NCBI RefSeq assembly: GCF_001183545.1
Contig: NZ_KQ236688.1
Location: 2,261,149-2,325,148 of the forward strand
Direction: 5' to 3'
Source: Cellvibrio sp. pealriver
GTDB lineage: Bacteria; Pseudomonadota; Gammaproteobacteria; Pseudomonadales; Cellvibrionaceae
Length of the DNA: 64,000 nucleotides
The notes beneath the pieces were generated by a model. That model was given only the letters and a program-made list of their open reading frames with translations. It did no database searches and was not told the origin of the DNA. The stretch's first letter is position 1. Each line of letters starts with the position of its first letter. The translations under genes were made by a program, and so were the position numbers. This document shows, piece by piece, positions 63,134 through 64,000 of the stretch.

Positions 63134-64000
63134 TGACTCATAACTAATTTTTGAGTTAGCTGCACGATCAAATTTTGCATAAATAATTTGCTCCGCATCA
63201 CATACAACAGCAAGGTTAGGGTTGTGTGTAACCATGATAATTTGTCGCTTCTTTTTTGCCTCCGTTAGAACTGGCACTAAGAGACGAAAAACAGTTTCGT
63301 TATCTAGATTTTCCTCGGGCTGATCCAGAATAATTGGCATCTTCCCTTGATCTATCAGCAAATAAAAAATAAGCAATAATGAACCGCGCTGCCCTGGGGA
63401 CAACTGTTCAATTTGAGTATCCTGGAATAAAAGTGAATATCTTGGCTCAAGGAAATTAAAACCAAATACGAGATCATAAACCGCTGTTGCATGGATACCT
63501 TTTTTTAATAAATTAAAAATGCCAATAGAGGATCCAGAATCTTTTGCGGCTTGTATGATTTTTTCCTGCAATGCGATAACAAATGCCTGCGCACCTTCTT
63601 GGGAGTTCAGGTCATGACTGTCGAATAACCGTCTAATTGTTGATAGCGCTCCGTCTTGCCCACGAAACTCACCCCAAGTTTGTTTTATCAAGTTAAATAG
63701 TTGATCGGCGATAGTATCAGCCGAAGCTGCCAAGGTAGCCTGAAATTGTAATCTGTAGTCCTCTCTGATTAGAGTGTTCTTTTGAATTAAGTCCTGAACT
63801 GGTTTGAAGAGTTCTGCACGAGCCTTGCGTTGAGAATCAAGAGTTTCGAATATCTCTCTCGATAGCTTCAGCCGAGTATTGCCCAGCTCTTCGAGCTGAG
63901 CTGGCAGCTCTTTAATCTGTGTAATTCGCGCTTCAATTCCGCTTTTAGTTTCAGGCTCTGTCGGAGTACCAATCAATTCAGAGAGTTTTTTATTCCACTC
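63038..64000 (-). CDS. SMC/TrlF-like ATPase, C-terminal part (partial)
   Basis: The frame is open to the right window edge. Visible are a coiled-coil region, the ABC-signature-like QLSPGQRGSLLLIFYLLI, Walker B PIILDQPEENLDN and the D-/H-loop region RQIIMVTHNPNLAVVCDAEQ. This pattern matches the C-terminal ATPase half of TrlF-like (PHP plus AAA/ABC) proteins found in defence islands, but SMC/RecF-like proteins share it, and the N-terminal half needed to decide is outside the window. It is the first visible gene of the block read ATPase, OLD, Mod, Res, with 102 bp before the OLD start. Confidence 0.6.
   Translation of the reverse strand, partial: EWNKKLSELIGTPTEPETKSGIEARITQIKELPAQLEELGNTRLKLSREIFETLDSQRKARAELFKPVQDLIQKNTLIREDYRLQFQATLAASADTIADQLFNLIKQTWGEFRGQDGALSTIRRLFDSHDLNSQEGAQAFVIALQEKIIQAAKDSGSSIGIFNLLKKGIHATAVYDLVFGFNFLEPRYSLLFQDTQIEQLSPGQRGSLLLIFYLLIDQGKMPIILDQPEENLDNETVFRLLVPVLTEAKKKRQIIMVTHNPNLAVVCDAEQIIYAKFDRAANSKISYESGAIENTTLNGVVVTVLEGTKPAFDNRSGKYH

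Larger units (their letters stand above)
46379..64000. mobile_element. Integrated element with an SE-type recombination module (left end; continues past the window)
   Basis: The left boundary is inferred at ~46379-46394, where the chromosomal metallopeptidase reading frame is interrupted. Directly inside are four plus-strand genes ordered tyrosine recombinase, recombinase-fold protein, tyrosine recombinase and small coiled-coil protein. This is the intA-tfp-intB-srap arrangement of strand-biased circularizing integrative elements. The DNA is visibly more AT-rich than the flanking exopolysaccharide genes. Cargo seen: a 234-residue unknown, an HTH regulator, a second metallopeptidase, small unknowns, an AHH nuclease with Imm11, and an ATPase/OLD/Mod/Res block. 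The right end is not visible, so some of the far-right genes could be chromosomal. Confidence 0.7.

Noticed and set aside
1..64000. CRISPR arrays, rRNA or tRNA genes, IS transposases
   Set aside because: No regularly spaced repeats, no structural RNA signatures and no transposase frames were found by reading.

Overview
The window looks like chromosomal DNA of a Cellvibrio-like gammaproteobacterium. The evidence is the combination of secreted polysaccharide-degrading enzymes with serine-rich linkers, a TonB-dependent receptor beside a flavin halogenase-like protein, a gum-type exopolysaccharide locus, and the gammaproteobacterial nrdR-ribD-ribE-ribBA block. No tRNA, rRNA, CRISPR array or IS transposase was seen. 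The species is inferred only.

Layout. (1) 1-3803, minus strand: riboflavin and nrdR housekeeping genes (ribBA, cut by the window edge; ribE; an RDD membrane protein; ribD; nrdR). (2) 3954-7509: a LacI-family regulator and a patch of small membrane, lipoprotein or secreted proteins of unknown role. (3) 7600-26605: a carbohydrate-use region. It holds a GH88/GH105 lipoprotein, a secreted di-haem oxidoreductase with FN3 and a putative binding module, two GH26 enzymes, an AraC-type regulator, a GH43 xylosidase-like enzyme, a sugar:H+ symporter, a solute-binding-like protein, a beta-propeller lipoprotein, a flavin halogenase-like protein and a TonB-dependent receptor. The same 24-bp LacI-type operator lies in front of the symporter and the receptor, so they probably form one regulon. 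GH26, GH43 and a xylose-type symporter, with four-cysteine modules on the large GH26, make beta-1,3-xylan a serious alternative to mannan as substrate. (4) 26701-32199: a diguanylate cyclase, a secreted zinc metalloprotease preceded by a membrane-anchored protein resembling a detached prodomain, and glyA. (5) 32584-45568: an exopolysaccharide locus. Its glycosyltransferases match the set that builds Glc-Glc-Man-GlcA in xanthan and acetan, and it includes a GH5 glucanase and an attenuator-like hairpin in its leader.

(6) 46379 to beyond 64000: an AT-richer integrated element. It begins inside the HExxH codons of a chromosomal metallopeptidase gene. It starts with a four-gene recombination module (two tyrosine recombinases around a degenerate tyrosine-recombinase-fold protein, then a short coiled-coil protein) matching the intA-tfp-intB-srap layout of strand-biased circularizing integrative elements (SEs). 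It carries a full-length homologue of the metallopeptidase it broke, an AHH nuclease/Imm11 toxin-immunity pair, and a tight defence-like block: an SMC/TrlF-like ATPase (cut by the window edge), an OLD-type ATPase-TOPRIM protein, and type III Mod and Res. The right end of the element is not in the window.

The strongest leads are this element with its apparent replacement of the gene it disrupts, the ATPase/OLD/Mod/Res cluster, the split prodomain-protease pair, and the GH26/GH43 locus with its shared operator and family of large palindromic intergenic repeats.
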